Of a DNA stretch of 49,838 nucleotides, positions 5,466 to 15,256 are shown one piece after another. The notes under the pieces were generated by a model. That model was not told the origin of the DNA and made no database searches. It saw only the letters and a list, made by a program, of their open reading frames with translations. Made by a program: the position numbers and the translations under genes. Numbering within the stretch: the stretch's first letter is position 1; each line of letters starts with the position of its first letter. This DNA comes from a virus. Location of the stretch: positions 1 through 49,838 of IMG/VR virus record IMGVR_UViG_3300037502_001430; one strand, given 5' to 3'.

Positions 5466-7496
5466 ATGCTTAACGACAACAATCTACTATACTTACCGCA
5501 ATTAGAACGGATATTAACGCAAGGTAAGGCGCAAATATCTACTATACTACCTGCTGATTGGGCTGAGGCTAATATGATAATGGATAAGCCAAGACCAGGA
5601 GCATTAAGGTACAATCAAACACCATACACAAAGGAAATAATTAACAGGTTTTCACCGTATGATGATGCTAGGGTAGTGGCGGTAATGAAAGGTGCGCAGA
5701 TTGGATTTAGTACAACTGTATTAGTACCTGCTATTGGTTGGATGATAGTAAATAACCCAGCTAATAGCTACCTTATGGTAGGCAGCCCCGATTTGATACC
5801 GAAGGCTAGTGAGCGTGTAGACAAGATGATTGATAGTGCAGGCATAGCGAGTTATATACGTTCACAATCGGCACGTAGGGCAAATAGAAAGACAGGAGAT
5901 ACAGACACTAAGAAAGATTTTGCAGGTGGTTATGTTTCAATAGGCAGCGCAAACAATCATAAAAATATTGCTCAGGTAGATTTGCAATATATATTACTTG
6001 ATGACTTAGACCAAATGAAAGGTGAAAGCAAAACAAGTGGTAATTTATTAAAGTTGATTGAGAAACGTGCCGCAGCGTATAAGGATAGTTATAAAATGTT
6101 TCTTATATCTACGCCAATGGAAAAACATAAGTCGCTTATACTACCTGCATATCTCGAAGGTGATAGGCGGCACTACTACATACAGTGCCAATGTTGCCAT
6201 GAGCCTATATTGATTAAGTGGGATATAAGAGAGGGTGAAATTATTAACCCATTAACGGGAGAGGTAGCTAACAATAGAGGCGGTATAACATGGGATGTAG
6301 ACCCTATAAGCGGTGAGTTGATAGACAAGTCTGTAGGATATTGTTGTTATAAGTGTGGTGGCTGGTTTAGTGATAAAAATAAATATGATTTTTTGAATGG
6401 TGGGATATGGCAACCAACAGCAAGAGCGCAAAGACCACAATATTACAGCTATCATATTTCGTCATTATACGCCCCTTTATGGATGTTTGATTGGAAACAT
6501 AGTGTAAGGGATTGGATTAAGGCACACCCCGAAGGAGATAAGCGAGATGAGCGAGAATATCAGGTATTTGCTAATACTGTACTAGGTGAATGTTATGAAG
6601 GTGAGGCGATAGAAACAAGTAGTAAGAACATACAACGCAATAGGCAAGATTACCCAGCAGGTATAATACCTGAAAGTTTAAGCAGACAGTACGGGAACGG
6701 TGATATAGTTATGTTAACATGCAGTGCGGATTTGAACGGCATGATAGATGATGCAAGGCTAGACTATGAGGTAGTAGCATGGGATAGATTGGGTGCAAGT
6801 TGGAGCGTTATACATGGTAGTATTGGTACTTTTCAGCGTGGAGATAGTGCCAATAAGGATAGACCTAAGATGAGTTATGAATATGGCAAAGAAAATAGCG
6901 TATGGAAACAGTATGAAAAGGTATTAGATACTGTTTGGCAAGTTGATACAGGCAGGCAAATGAAGATAATTGTAAGCGGTTTAGATACATCTAACTTTAC
7001 TACGTATGCTTATGAATTTATGGATAGAACAAACCATTATATTTTAGGCATAAAAGGCGATACAGAAAGTAAATTTAAGCGCAAAGCGGCAGATGTTGCA
7101 CTTTTTAAGAGGGGTGCAAGCCGTTCTGATATGTGGATATTGGAGGTAAACGCTATTAAGGACATAAACAGTGAGTATATGGCTTTAAAGTGGGATAAGT
7201 CGGAAGATAGCCAGCCCATAGGGTTTATGAATTTTCCAAATACAAGCGATACAAGCATTTACAATAAAGTCAATTTTTTTGACCATTTTGAGGCGGAAGA
7301 GTGCATTATATCGGTGAATAGTGTGGGTGAAACGGTTAGTAAATGGCAGAAAAAGCATAGTAAAGTAGCTAACCACATGCTAGATTGTAGGATTTATAAC
7401 ATAGCGGTAAGGGATATAGCAGTATATATATTTGGTGTTAAGATGAAAAAGGGTAAGGAGTTTAGTTGGATAGACTATTGTAATATGATTAAATAA
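5466..7496 (+). CDS. Terminase large subunit, GpA family
   Basis: 676 residues, normal for the lambda GpA family. The N-terminal ATPase has a deviant Walker A KGAQIGFST at 75-83, as usual in this family, Walker B YILLDDLD at 175-182 and the coupling motif MFLISTP at 211-217. A family-typical zinc-ribbon follows with C-x2-C at 241-244 and 294-297. The C-terminal nuclease half contains acidic positions in 'SADLNGMIDD' and 'SGLDTSN'. It packages concatemeric DNA into the prohead and makes the end cuts; GpA enzymes are usually cos-type. The tail-sheath gene follows after a 75-bp gap, rather than the portal, which is an unusual order. Confidence 0.93.
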   Translation: MLNDNNLLYLPQLERILTQGKAQISTILPADWAEANMIMDKPRPGALRYNQTPYTKEIINRFSPYDDARVVAVMKGAQIGFSTTVLVPAIGWMIVNNPANSYLMVGSPDLIPKASERVDKMIDSAGIASYIRSQSARRANRKTGDTDTKKDFAGGYVSIGSANNHKNIAQVDLQYILLDDLDQMKGESKTSGNLLKLIEKRAAAYKDSYKMFLISTPMEKHKSLILPAYLEGDRRHYYIQCQCCHEPILIKWDIREGEIINPLTGEVANNRGGITWDVDPISGELIDKSVGYCCYKCGGWFSDKNKYDFLNGGIWQPTARAQRPQYYSYHISSLYAPLWMFDWKHSVRDWIKAHPEGDKRDEREYQVFANTVLGECYEGEAIETSSKNIQRNRQDYPAGIIPESLSRQYGNGDIVMLTCSADLNGMIDDARLDYEVVAWDRLGASWSVIHGSIGTFQRGDSANKDRPKMSYEYGKENSVWKQYEKVLDTVWQVDTGRQMKIIVSGLDTSNFTTYAYEFMDRTNHYILGIKGDTESKFKRKAADVALFKRGASRSDMWILEVNAIKDINSEYMALKWDKSEDSQPIGFMNFPNTSDTSIYNKVNFFDHFEAEECIISVNSVGETVSKWQKKHSKVANHMLDCRIYNIAVRDIAVYIFGVKMKKGKEFSWIDYCNMIK

Positions 7497-7571
7497 ATTT
7501 ACCGTTAATGTCGGCATAATGTGTAGCATTGGTATTATAGGTGGCTAAATTTACACCCAAAGCAAATAATT

Positions 7572-9089
7572 ATGTCAAATATAGGAGTAGGAGCAGAAAG
7601 GTTAAGTAGAATAGTCGGCTATAATGTTAGTGCAGGCAATAAAGCTACCAGTTCTGCCAATCTGCCAATATCAATAGCCATATTGAGCCAAATAAACAAC
7701 TCAAATGAAAGTGGCTTTGATTTTACAGTACCTTATACAGTCACATCGGCACAACAGGCAGGTGATTTGTTTGGTTACGGTTCGCCAGCGCATCGAATTA
7801 TGTCAATTTTACGCCCTCAAAATGGTGGCGTTGGTGGTATTCCTACAATAGTTTATCCAATTGCAAAGGCAGATGGTTCAACAAACAACATAAAGTCAAT
7901 TACCCCAACAGGTACGGCTACAGCAAACACAACACATACTATTGTAATAGCAGGTAGAAGGGCTACAGATGTACGCTATGACATAAATATTGAAACGGGT
8001 GATACGCCAGCCGACATATCAGCTAAGATATTTGATATGGTTGGTAGTTCATTGAACATTCCCGTTACCGCATCATTAGATAGCCCTGTCACATTATGTA
8101 ATCTTACCGCCAAATGGCGTGGATTGTCATCAGCATTTGAATTAAGTGTAGATACAAACGGCAATGCGGCAGGTATAACTTATGCAATAGCGGAAACAAC
8201 AGCAGCAAGCGGCACACCTTCGATTACGGCAGCATTGGCAATGATTGGCAACCGTTGGGATAATGTTGTAATTAATGCAATAGGCAGCGATGACACTACA
8301 CTCTCAGCATTTGAAACATGGAACGGCATACCTTCACAGACAGCACCAACAGGGCGTTATACAGGCATTATAATGCGCCCAGCAGTGGTATTTACAGGAA
8401 GTAAAGCAGAAAATCCAAGTTCACTTACAAGCGCAAGGCGTAATAATTGCACTATATGTATTGCCCCAGCACCAAATAGTAAAGGTTTCCCATTTGAGGC
8501 GGCTGCAAACATGGTAGCATTATATGCACCAATAGCACAAAGCAATCCGCATATAGGTGCAGGTGGTTTAAATTACCCCGATATGCCAGTGCCAGCAGAC
8601 GGGGTGATAGGTGTAATGAGCGATTATAACGAACGTGACGCAATAGTTAAATTAGGTTGTTCTACAGTTGATTTGGTTGCAGGTGTTTATCAGATACAAG
8701 ATATGGTAACTACTTACAGACCAATAGGCGATGCAGACCCGAAGTTTAGGTTTGTACGTGATTTGTTTGTTGATTGGAATATCCGTTATGCTTACTACCT
8801 TAGAGAACTGTTATATGTAGTTGATAAGGTTATAACAAGCGATGGAGCGCAGGTAGCGGTCGGTAATACTATCACGCCTAAAAAGTGGAAGCAACTACTT
8901 GCAGCATTAGCGAATGAGTTTGAGCGTAGGGCGTTGATTGCAAGGGCTAGTTACATGATAGAAAATACTACAGTAGTGGTAAATTCTACTAACCCTAATC
9001 GTTTAGATACGGAGTTTGCTTACGAGCGTACAGGCGTAGCTAACATATCAAGTACAATGGCATTCGCTAATTCATATTTCGGAGAATAA
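7572..9089 (+). CDS. Contractile tail sheath protein (Mu gpL-like)
   Basis: 505 residues. It resembles Mu gpL-type sheath proteins: the N-terminus with 'PISIAILSQINNS' and 'GSPAHRIMSILRP' (subunit crossing a ring sector), a central strand-rich insertion with 'TGRYTGIIMRPAVV', and the C-terminal domain with 'VDLVAGVYQIQDMVTTY' and 'FRFVRDLFVDWNIRYAY'. The sheath contracts to drive the tube through the envelope, so the phage has a myovirus tail. The tube gene follows after 26 bp. The upstream gap has only a partial -7-like TAAATTTA. Confidence 0.88.
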   Translation: MSNIGVGAERLSRIVGYNVSAGNKATSSANLPISIAILSQINNSNESGFDFTVPYTVTSAQQAGDLFGYGSPAHRIMSILRPQNGGVGGIPTIVYPIAKADGSTNNIKSITPTGTATANTTHTIVIAGRRATDVRYDINIETGDTPADISAKIFDMVGSSLNIPVTASLDSPVTLCNLTAKWRGLSSAFELSVDTNGNAAGITYAIAETTAASGTPSITAALAMIGNRWDNVVINAIGSDDTTLSAFETWNGIPSQTAPTGRYTGIIMRPAVVFTGSKAENPSSLTSARRNNCTICIAPAPNSKGFPFEAAANMVALYAPIAQSNPHIGAGGLNYPDMPVPADGVIGVMSDYNERDAIVKLGCSTVDLVAGVYQIQDMVTTYRPIGDADPKFRFVRDLFVDWNIRYAYYLRELLYVVDKVITSDGAQVAVGNTITPKKWKQLLAALANEFERRALIARASYMIENTTVVVNSTNPNRLDTEFAYERTGVANISSTMAFANSYFGE

Positions 9090-9115
9090 AACTAAAACAA
9101 TAAAAATATTATACA

Positions 9116-9523
9116 ATGGCAGTAATAGGCGGTGATATTGTCGATATATCGGTAGCACATGATACGGTAGGGGTGTTTTCTCTACGTGCAAAAAGTAACG
9201 AAGATGGCACAAGAGATTTGGGAGGTTTCCGTAATAATGATGACACTAACGGCATAGATGGCGGTGGTCAGAATATCATTATTAAAAATCGTTTTCGTTG
9301 GATGTTTGAGGCTACTATATCAAGTGATGATAATGTAGCTGAAGATATGTTTAAGATAGTGGATGTGGCAGCTAGTCCACTTGAAGCTAACTTTACATTT
9401 ACCTTTGCATCAGGTGTCACAATGGGTGCTACAGGTACATTTGTTGGTGACATTCAAGATGCTACCAATACCGCTACTATGACAATTAAAATGTCAGGTG
9501 CAGGTCAACTAATCAAACTATAA
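9116..9523 (+). CDS. Tail tube protein
   Basis: 135 residues directly after the sheath, the usual Mu/P2 order. It is a beta-rich, Gly/Thr-rich protein with 'NRFRWMFEATISSDDNVAEDMFKIVD' and a C-terminal 'NTATMTIKMSGAGQLIKL', matching the fold expected for tubes built from hexameric rings. It forms the inner channel for DNA ejection. The assignment rests on order, length and composition; motif recognition is moderate. Confidence 0.75.
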   Translation: MAVIGGDIVDISVAHDTVGVFSLRAKSNEDGTRDLGGFRNNDDTNGIDGGGQNIIIKNRFRWMFEATISSDDNVAEDMFKIVDVAASPLEANFTFTFASGVTMGATGTFVGDIQDATNTATMTIKMSGAGQLIKL

Positions 9524-9531
9524 TTAAGTAT

Positions 9532-9924
9532 ATGAACACACAAATCAATAAGGAAACAGCAACCGAAGAGGTAAACAAGTGGCTTGAAACTATGCGTATT
9601 GCACCACGTAAGCGTGATGGGAAAACGGAGCAAATTAACAAGCTAATTGAAATGGTAATGTATGGTGAGGTAAGGTTTAATGAACAAGGTAACCCAGTTC
9701 AGAAACTAGAAGAGCCACTACCAAATTATGAAGAGTTGGTATATGCAAATAGGATTAAGGTAGACGGGTTAATTTCAAAAGGTAAGTTAGAGAGCAGCGC
9801 AGACGCATTTACCACGACATGTATTATGATTTCAAGTGCAACAGGTATATCGGTGTCATTGGCTAAGAAATTGGATATGAAAGATTTGGAAGTGCCAAGT
9901 GTTATTTTATCTTTTTTTCAATAA
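9532..9924 (+). CDS. Tail assembly chaperone, short form
   Basis: 130 residues, located between tail tube and tape measure, as for lambda gpG and P2 gpE. Helical and charged, with 'KQINKLIEMVMYGEVRF' and 'LEEPLPNYEELVYANRIKVDGLISKGK'. The 3' end has a T-heptamer at 9912-9918 two codons before the stop. That allows a -1 frameshift to make the longer form described separately. The short form is thought to coat the tape measure during tail assembly. Confidence 0.75.
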   Translation: MNTQINKETATEEVNKWLETMRIAPRKRDGKTEQINKLIEMVMYGEVRFNEQGNPVQKLEEPLPNYEELVYANRIKVDGLISKGKLESSADAFTTTCIMISSATGISVSLAKKLDMKDLEVPSVILSFFQ

Positions 9925-10097
9925 ACCCCGAAGACATAAACAACGCTATCAAAACAGTAGTTAGAGAGCATCACTGGAAGCCTGCCGTAATAGGTGGGCT
10001 TTTTTTAGATAATTGGGATTTTCGGGGGCTATATTATTGGTATGATGACATTGTAGCGGTTAATGAGGAGATAAAAGCACAAACAAAAAAGAAATAA
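9532..10097 (+). CDS. Tail assembly chaperone, -1 frameshift extended form
   Basis: Slippage at T TTT TTT (9912-9918) shifts ribosomes into the -1 frame, giving 188 residues. The added 59-residue tail is 'SINPEDINNAIKTVV' followed by 'HHWKPAVIGGLFLDNWDF' and a W-x-D-x-I helix, a plausible gpT-like domain. The extension stops at 10095-10097, overlapping the tape-measure ATG in a TAATG arrangement. Position, heptamer and the lack of any independent start for the extension all match the conserved frameshift of tailed phages. Frameshift efficiency cannot be read from the sequence. Confidence 0.82.
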
Positions 10098-12067
10098 TGA
10101 ACATAGCAGCATTAACCATACCAGCGATATTTACGGCAGTAGACAGGCTAACAGCACCATTCAAGCATATGAATAGTTCTGTTAGTGGGTTTGCCCGTAA
10201 TGCTGAGGTAGCGGCTGCAAGGGCGGATAGGGCTTTTAATAAAATGTTACCTTCTTTTGGCAAAAAAACTAGCGAGGTTATAGAGTATGCGAAAGGGATA
10301 GTAGGCGTACAAAGTGCTATTGAAGCTATTAAATTTAGTGCTACATCTATACTTGATTATGAAGATGCCGTATTGTCATTTAGAACTATTGTATCTGATT
10401 TAACAGACAATGAATTTGCAGCGTATGAAAAGCAAATAGGCATAGTAGCAGACATTACAAAAAAGTCTAGTGTAGATATTGCTAAGTCATTTGAAGTAAT
10501 TGCAGGGCTTAACGCTGAATTTGCAAGTACAGCAGAGGGGTTAGGATTGGTTACTCAAAGTGTTAGTACATTAGCTAAGGCAAGCCGTATGGATATGGGT
10601 GCGGCTGCTGAAAGTCTGATAGGCATAATGAACCAATTTAATTATAGTGTTGAGGAGTCAGATAGAGTTATAAATGTATTAGCGGCAGGTCAGGCAGTAG
10701 GTGCGGCAAGTATAAACCAAACAGCAGACGCATTAACTAATTTTGGTGCAGTTGCTAAGGGTGCAAATATTACTATTGAGCAAAGCACAGGGCTAATACA
10801 ATTATTGGCTAGTAAAGGGCAACTAGGTGCAGAGGCAGGTAGTAGGTTAAGGGCTGCAATAGTAAAGCTACAGGCGGCAGGTGTTGGTTATGCGTCAGGG
10901 GTATTTAATATTAATGACGCATTAACAGAATTAAAAGGGCAATATGATGCACTAAGTACACCAATGGAACGTGATGCAATGCTATCTAAAACATTTGGAC
11001 TTGAAAGTATAACTACAGGTTCAATATTACTAAATAATATAGATACTTATAAGCAATTTACTACAGCAGTTACAGGTACAAGTGAGGCGCAAAAAGCGGC
11101 AGAGATAAATAGCAAAAGTCTAAGGGCTAAGTTAGCTGAGTTAGTAAATACGTTTGTTACTGCAATAAGCACAGCAGATAGCACAAAGGGCGGTATAGGT
11201 TTATTAAGTGGTGCGATTAGTTGGCTAACTGATAATATGGGTTGGCTGTTAGACATAGCAGTTCCATTAATAGGGGTATTGCTAAGTGTTAAGGCTGCAA
11301 TATTAGGCATGGCGTTAGTTGCTAAATTAGCCGCTATGCGTATGTGGGCATTAGAATTTGTTGCAGGTGTGGCAACGGTAGCAAATAGGGTATATGCTAC
11401 CTCTTGTTTTGCTACTGAGGCTGGAATGTATGGCATGGCTACAGCATCATTTTTTTTAGAAACAAGTTTGTTAGGATTGTCTTTAGTTACAGGTGGCGTA
11501 GTTGTGGCGTTAGGGCTTATAACATTTGCATTTATAGAAGGATATGATGCAAATGTTAACTACTTAGAGCAAATTAAAAAAACAAAAGACGGGTTATATG
11601 AACTTCCCAAAGCATTAAGTACGGCTGAAATTGCTTTAAAAGAGTATACTAAGGCGTATGAAGAATATATAGAATTGCAAAACTTTAAAGCATATCTTGA
11701 TTATCAAAAAGGTAAGGGAGGTATGACTCCATTTTTAACAAATTTAACGGCTGCTTTTACGCACCCAATAATGTATAATAAAGCAATTACAGAACAACAA
11801 AGTAGAAATAAAAATTTATTAGCACCTAATCTGTCTGATTTTGGGTTGACTCCTTCACAAGTTAAAGATATGAGTCAAAAAAGTACAATGCCAGCAGTTA
11901 ATAATAAAGTAACGGAGCAAAACGTATTATTTGAGCGTATACAGGAAAACAGCCAAAAAGAGAAAATAGAATTATCTTATAACAACATGCCGAGCAATGT
12001 TAATGTATCAGCAACGGCAGGGATAGCAGTAAAGGGAACTACTACAATGATGGGGGGTAATGTATGA
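10097..12067 (+). CDS. Tail tape measure protein
   Basis: 656 residues. The N-terminal region is Ala-rich and helical, with the TP901-type tape-measure core: 'SILDYEDAVLSFRTIVSDL', 'LNAEFASTAEGLGLVTQSVSTLAKAS', 'GIMNQFNYSVEESDRVINVLAAG' and 'GAEAGSRLRAAIVKLQ'. Three or four hydrophobic membrane-compatible segments follow (about 370-495). It sets tail length and probably helps DNA cross the inner membrane. It is short for a tape measure, predicting a modest tail of about 100 nm by the usual 1.5 angstroms per residue rule. It overlaps gp46-like at 12064 by 4 bp. Confidence 0.9.
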   Translation: MNIAALTIPAIFTAVDRLTAPFKHMNSSVSGFARNAEVAAARADRAFNKMLPSFGKKTSEVIEYAKGIVGVQSAIEAIKFSATSILDYEDAVLSFRTIVSDLTDNEFAAYEKQIGIVADITKKSSVDIAKSFEVIAGLNAEFASTAEGLGLVTQSVSTLAKASRMDMGAAAESLIGIMNQFNYSVEESDRVINVLAAGQAVGAASINQTADALTNFGAVAKGANITIEQSTGLIQLLASKGQLGAEAGSRLRAAIVKLQAAGVGYASGVFNINDALTELKGQYDALSTPMERDAMLSKTFGLESITTGSILLNNIDTYKQFTTAVTGTSEAQKAAEINSKSLRAKLAELVNTFVTAISTADSTKGGIGLLSGAISWLTDNMGWLLDIAVPLIGVLLSVKAAILGMALVAKLAAMRMWALEFVAGVATVANRVYATSCFATEAGMYGMATASFFLETSLLGLSLVTGGVVVALGLITFAFIEGYDANVNYLEQIKKTKDGLYELPKALSTAEIALKEYTKAYEEYIELQNFKAYLDYQKGKGGMTPFLTNLTAAFTHPIMYNKAITEQQSRNKNLLAPNLSDFGLTPSQVKDMSQKSTMPAVNNKVTEQNVLFERIQENSQKEKIELSYNNMPSNVNVSATAGIAVKGTTTMMGGNV

Positions 12068-12450
12068 CGGATATAGAACTATTTGAAAGCGGTAACGGTG
12101 GCGAAATAAGGCTAAACGGCAGCGACATAAATACGGTTGAGGGGATAACCAACATGCCGTACTTATCGTGCTTTGGTGGGGCTGATTGGTGGGGTAATGC
12201 ACTATTACCCGAAGATGTAGGGCAACAGCACACAGCTACTACAGAAGAAACGCTAAGAGTAACACCGTTAAGTAGTTTGGGTAGACCAGTAATTGAACGT
12301 GCGGTTAGTAACGATTTAGCATACCTTACAGAACAGATTGCAAGTACTACCGTAGTAGTTAGTAGTAGCATACCGCAGACAAACAGAATAGACATGAGTG
12401 TTAATATCAATGGAGAGGAAGTATTTTTAATGTGGCAACCTAATTTATAA
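12064..12450 (+). CDS. Baseplate wedge protein, Mu gp46/gp25-like
   Basis: 128 residues. 'MTDIELFESGNGGEIRL...' with an internal 'ADWWGNALLPED' matches GP46-type baseplate proteins, which carry a conserved WWG(N/D) near an early loop. The C-terminus 'DMSVNINGEEVFLMW' is the expected closing beta element. The protein joins the tail tube to the wedge ring. ATG overlaps the tape-measure stop, and gp47-like follows after one base. Confidence 0.8.
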   Translation: MTDIELFESGNGGEIRLNGSDINTVEGITNMPYLSCFGGADWWGNALLPEDVGQQHTATTEETLRVTPLSSLGRPVIERAVSNDLAYLTEQIASTTVVVSSSIPQTNRIDMSVNINGEEVFLMWQPNL

Positions 12451-12451
12451 A

Positions 12452-13630
12452 ATGGCAACGATAAAAACAAAACAACAGATATATGATGAAATAGTACTTG
12501 ACTTAGAAAATAAGTTAGGTATTACATTATCGACATTTGGCAGGGTGTTACTTAGAATACTTGCATTAGTTTATGCAGGTGCGTTAAAATTGGTTTATTT
12601 GTCTATTGGATTTGTGCAAAAGAATGTAGCACCTGACTTAGCAGACCCCGAAGAAAAGGGCGGCACGTTAGATAGGTTTGGATTGTTGAAATTAGGTCGT
12701 AGGCGTTTCCCAGCTACACAAGCGCAATACACAGCTACAGTTACAGGAACAACGGCAGCAGTGATACCAGCAGGCACAACATTTAAAAGCGATAGCAACG
12801 CTTTAAATGCGGGCTTTTTGTTTATCCTAGATAATGCCTACACTATGCCAGCAGGCACAGGAACGATAACAATACGGGCGTTAACAGCAGGCAGCGAAAG
12901 TCGGTTAGTAGTAGGTAACACATTGACAGCTACAAGCCCTATAAACGATGTAAATAGGGGGATTACAGTAGCTACAGAAACAGTTATACCACAGGCGGCA
13001 GAAACGGTTGAAGAGTATAGGGCTAAGATAATACAAGCGTACAGGATTGAGCCACAGGGGGGTAGTAAGGGTGATTATAGATTGTGGGGCTATGATGCAC
13101 AGGGTACAAGGGAAATATACCCGTATGCAAGTAGTGGTAATAATAACGAAGTAGATATATATGTTGAGGCTACCATTGCAGATAGTACAGACGGTAGAGG
13201 TACACCAACACCAGCAATATTAACAGATGTAGAAGATGTAATTGAAGCCAGCCCCGATGTAACCCTAACACTTGCCGAGCGGTCACGTAGACCGTTAGGC
13301 GTATTTCTAGTAAATGTTTACCCGATAGTACTAAAAGAAATAGATATTAATATTGCATCATTTACAGACCTTACGGCAGGCAAACAAGCTACAATATTAG
13401 CAGCTATTACAGAGGCGTTGTATAGTGTTAGACCGTTTATTGCAGGTATTGACATTGTGGCAGACCGAAACGATATATTTGATACTAATAGGATAGGTGC
13501 GATAGTATTGGGAGCGTTGGCAGGTAGTAGTTTTGGTACTATTACGCTAAGGGTTGATGGTGTCATAATGTCAAGCTATCAATTTGATAATGGTGAAATT
13601 CCATATCTTGACACAATAACTTACGTATAA
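12452..13630 (+). CDS. Baseplate J-like protein (Mu gp47-like)
   Basis: 392 residues. Typical features are the early 'DPEEKGGTLDRFGLLKLGRRR', 'AVIPAGTTFKSD', then 'AETVEEYRAKIIQAYRIEPQGGSKGDYRLWGYDA', characteristic of the Baseplate_J family. The C-terminal 'IVADRNDIFDTNRIGAIVL' also fits. It forms the wedge arms that trigger sheath contraction. Its last base is the A of the next gene's start codon. Confidence 0.9.
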   Translation: MATIKTKQQIYDEIVLDLENKLGITLSTFGRVLLRILALVYAGALKLVYLSIGFVQKNVAPDLADPEEKGGTLDRFGLLKLGRRRFPATQAQYTATVTGTTAAVIPAGTTFKSDSNALNAGFLFILDNAYTMPAGTGTITIRALTAGSESRLVVGNTLTATSPINDVNRGITVATETVIPQAAETVEEYRAKIIQAYRIEPQGGSKGDYRLWGYDAQGTREIYPYASSGNNNEVDIYVEATIADSTDGRGTPTPAILTDVEDVIEASPDVTLTLAERSRRPLGVFLVNVYPIVLKEIDINIASFTDLTAGKQATILAAITEALYSVRPFIAGIDIVADRNDIFDTNRIGAIVLGALAGSSFGTITLRVDGVIMSSYQFDNGEIPYLDTITYV

Positions 13631-14343
13631 TGGGAGATAAGATATTTAGGTTATTAAGGTTACTATATCCGAGAGGTAGGGCTTTTAAATTGCCCTATCT
13701 CGGTACGTTTTGGAAGTTAACCGATGCACTTAGTTTGTCATTAGCAAGGGCGGCAAGTGATGGCGTAAGTATATTGGATAGCATTATACCTGACAATACT
13801 AATTTTACGGCACAAGATGCAACAGATTGGGAGCGTAGGTTAGGTATGATTACTAATAGTACCGTATCATTGACTGATAGGAAGTTGGCTATATATCGCA
13901 AGATGGCACACCCAAACGGACAGCCTGCAAGACAGCACTATCTATTTATTGAATTTCAGTTAAGGTTAGCAGGATTTGATGTACGACTATATGAGAATAG
14001 GTTTTTAGTCGGTTCACCTGCGGTAATGGAAACCAAAACACCTAGCGATATATTAGGTATTCCGATAGGGTTAGCAATTTACGGTGATATTACTTATGGT
14101 GAAACTGCTTATGGTAGCGGGTGGATAGATGAGGGTATTACAATTATAGCAAATAATTTAGAAGCGGTAAAAGATGCAACATTTAGCTTTGGTGCAAATT
14201 ATCGCAGTACATTTTACATTGCAGGTAGCACAATTACTACCTTTGCTAATGTAGATGCAGATAGGGAAATTGAATTTAGGGAATTAGTATTAAAATTAAA
14301 GCCAGCGCAAACCGTTGGCATAGCATTTGTAAACTATATATAA
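13630..14343 (+). CDS. Baseplate/tail protein, Mu gp48/P2 gpI-like
   Basis: 237 residues starting MGDKIFRLLRLLYPRGRAF, with 'WERRLGM' followed by 'RKLAIYRKMAHPNGQPARQHYLFIEFQLRLAGFDVRLYEN'. These are hallmarks of the YmfQ/gp48 family (P-x-G-x-A/x-W near the N-terminus, then W-E-x-x-L-G). It links the wedge to tail fibres. Directly after the J-like gene, as in Mu. Confidence 0.85.
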   Translation: MGDKIFRLLRLLYPRGRAFKLPYLGTFWKLTDALSLSLARAASDGVSILDSIIPDNTNFTAQDATDWERRLGMITNSTVSLTDRKLAIYRKMAHPNGQPARQHYLFIEFQLRLAGFDVRLYENRFLVGSPAVMETKTPSDILGIPIGLAIYGDITYGETAYGSGWIDEGITIIANNLEAVKDATFSFGANYRSTFYIAGSTITTFANVDADREIEFRELVLKLKPAQTVGIAFVNYI

Positions 14344-14347
14344 TATT

Positions 14348-15256
14348 ATGGCACGTAAAATAACAGATTATAACGGTACAGTAGTTGCGGTAGGTGGTGC
14401 ATATCCTTACGGAGATATTAAGGATAATCCAAGTGGTACGATTATAGACCGTAAGAGTAATGCAGATTTGCAACAGTTTTTTCAAAAGTTGGCAGACAGC
14501 GCAGGCATAACGCTTAACAGTTTAGCCGATAATTCCACTAATGGGTTTCAGCTAACAGAGGCGTTAAGTAAGGTTATAGGCAACCATGCAGCGCAGATAG
14601 TGGTCAGTTTAATTGGTGGTGCGTATGACCCTACAAAGGTTTATATTTTGTGGGGGTGTGCTACTAGGTCGGATAGCGGTTTTGCTATGTATGATGGAGA
14701 GTTATATTATATACAAGGTAATGCAGGTTCGGCATGTGGTGGCTCTTTAGTGGATATAGTTACGGTTTTTAGCCCAGTTTTATACACTAATGGCGTACAA
14801 ACATTGCAGATTGCATGCGGTACAAGCGGTACAGGTATTGCAAATTTTGCGAATGTTATATATGTGAATAAGTGGGTAGATGTACGCACAACGATAACAA
14901 TAGGCAGTGGCGCAGGGGGTTCATTCACCGTTGATTTACCAGATATAATTTACGCTAAATACTTGTTACGCGGCAAAACTGTAACTTTTCAAATGTTGCT
15001 AAGGGATTTTAGTATAACAAGCAACCCATCATTTATGAGTGTAACTTTCCCGTTTTTACCTAGTGATATAACCGAACAAATGTATTATTCAGGTGGTATT
15101 TACTCATCTGCTGCTGGTTTTATTAAAGAGCCATTGGTTGTAGAAACTCAAAACGGAACGCCTGAATTTATAAAAATATATCCACCTGCAAGCGGATGGG
15201 TAGCAGGTACAGACGATAGCGGAATGTGTATTTCAATTACTTTCGAGATAGTCTAA
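14348..15256 (+). CDS. Putative tail fibre or baseplate appendage
   Basis: 302 residues in the position of the Mu fibre gene, right after the gp48-like gene. The N-terminus has 'DIKDNPSGTIIDRKSNADLQQFFQKLADSAGITLNSLADNSTNGFQLTEAL', a pattern I associate with fibre N-termini of Bacteroidota phages. The rest is Gly/Ser/Thr-rich and strand-rich, with no enzymatic motif. Probably a receptor-contact protein distinct from the long fibre at 28685. The 3' end overlaps the convergent lipoprotein gene by 4 bp. Confidence 0.6.
   Translation: MARKITDYNGTVVAVGGAYPYGDIKDNPSGTIIDRKSNADLQQFFQKLADSAGITLNSLADNSTNGFQLTEALSKVIGNHAAQIVVSLIGGAYDPTKVYILWGCATRSDSGFAMYDGELYYIQGNAGSACGGSLVDIVTVFSPVLYTNGVQTLQIACGTSGTGIANFANVIYVNKWVDVRTTITIGSGAGGSFTVDLPDIIYAKYLLRGKTVTFQMLLRDFSITSNPSFMSVTFPFLPSDITEQMYYSGGIYSSAAGFIKEPLVVETQNGTPEFIKIYPPASGWVAGTDDSGMCISITFEIV

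Noticed and set aside
11047-11436. 129-codon minus-strand frame inside the tape-measure gene
   Set aside because: Shadow of an Ala-rich coding region, with no promoter or start context.
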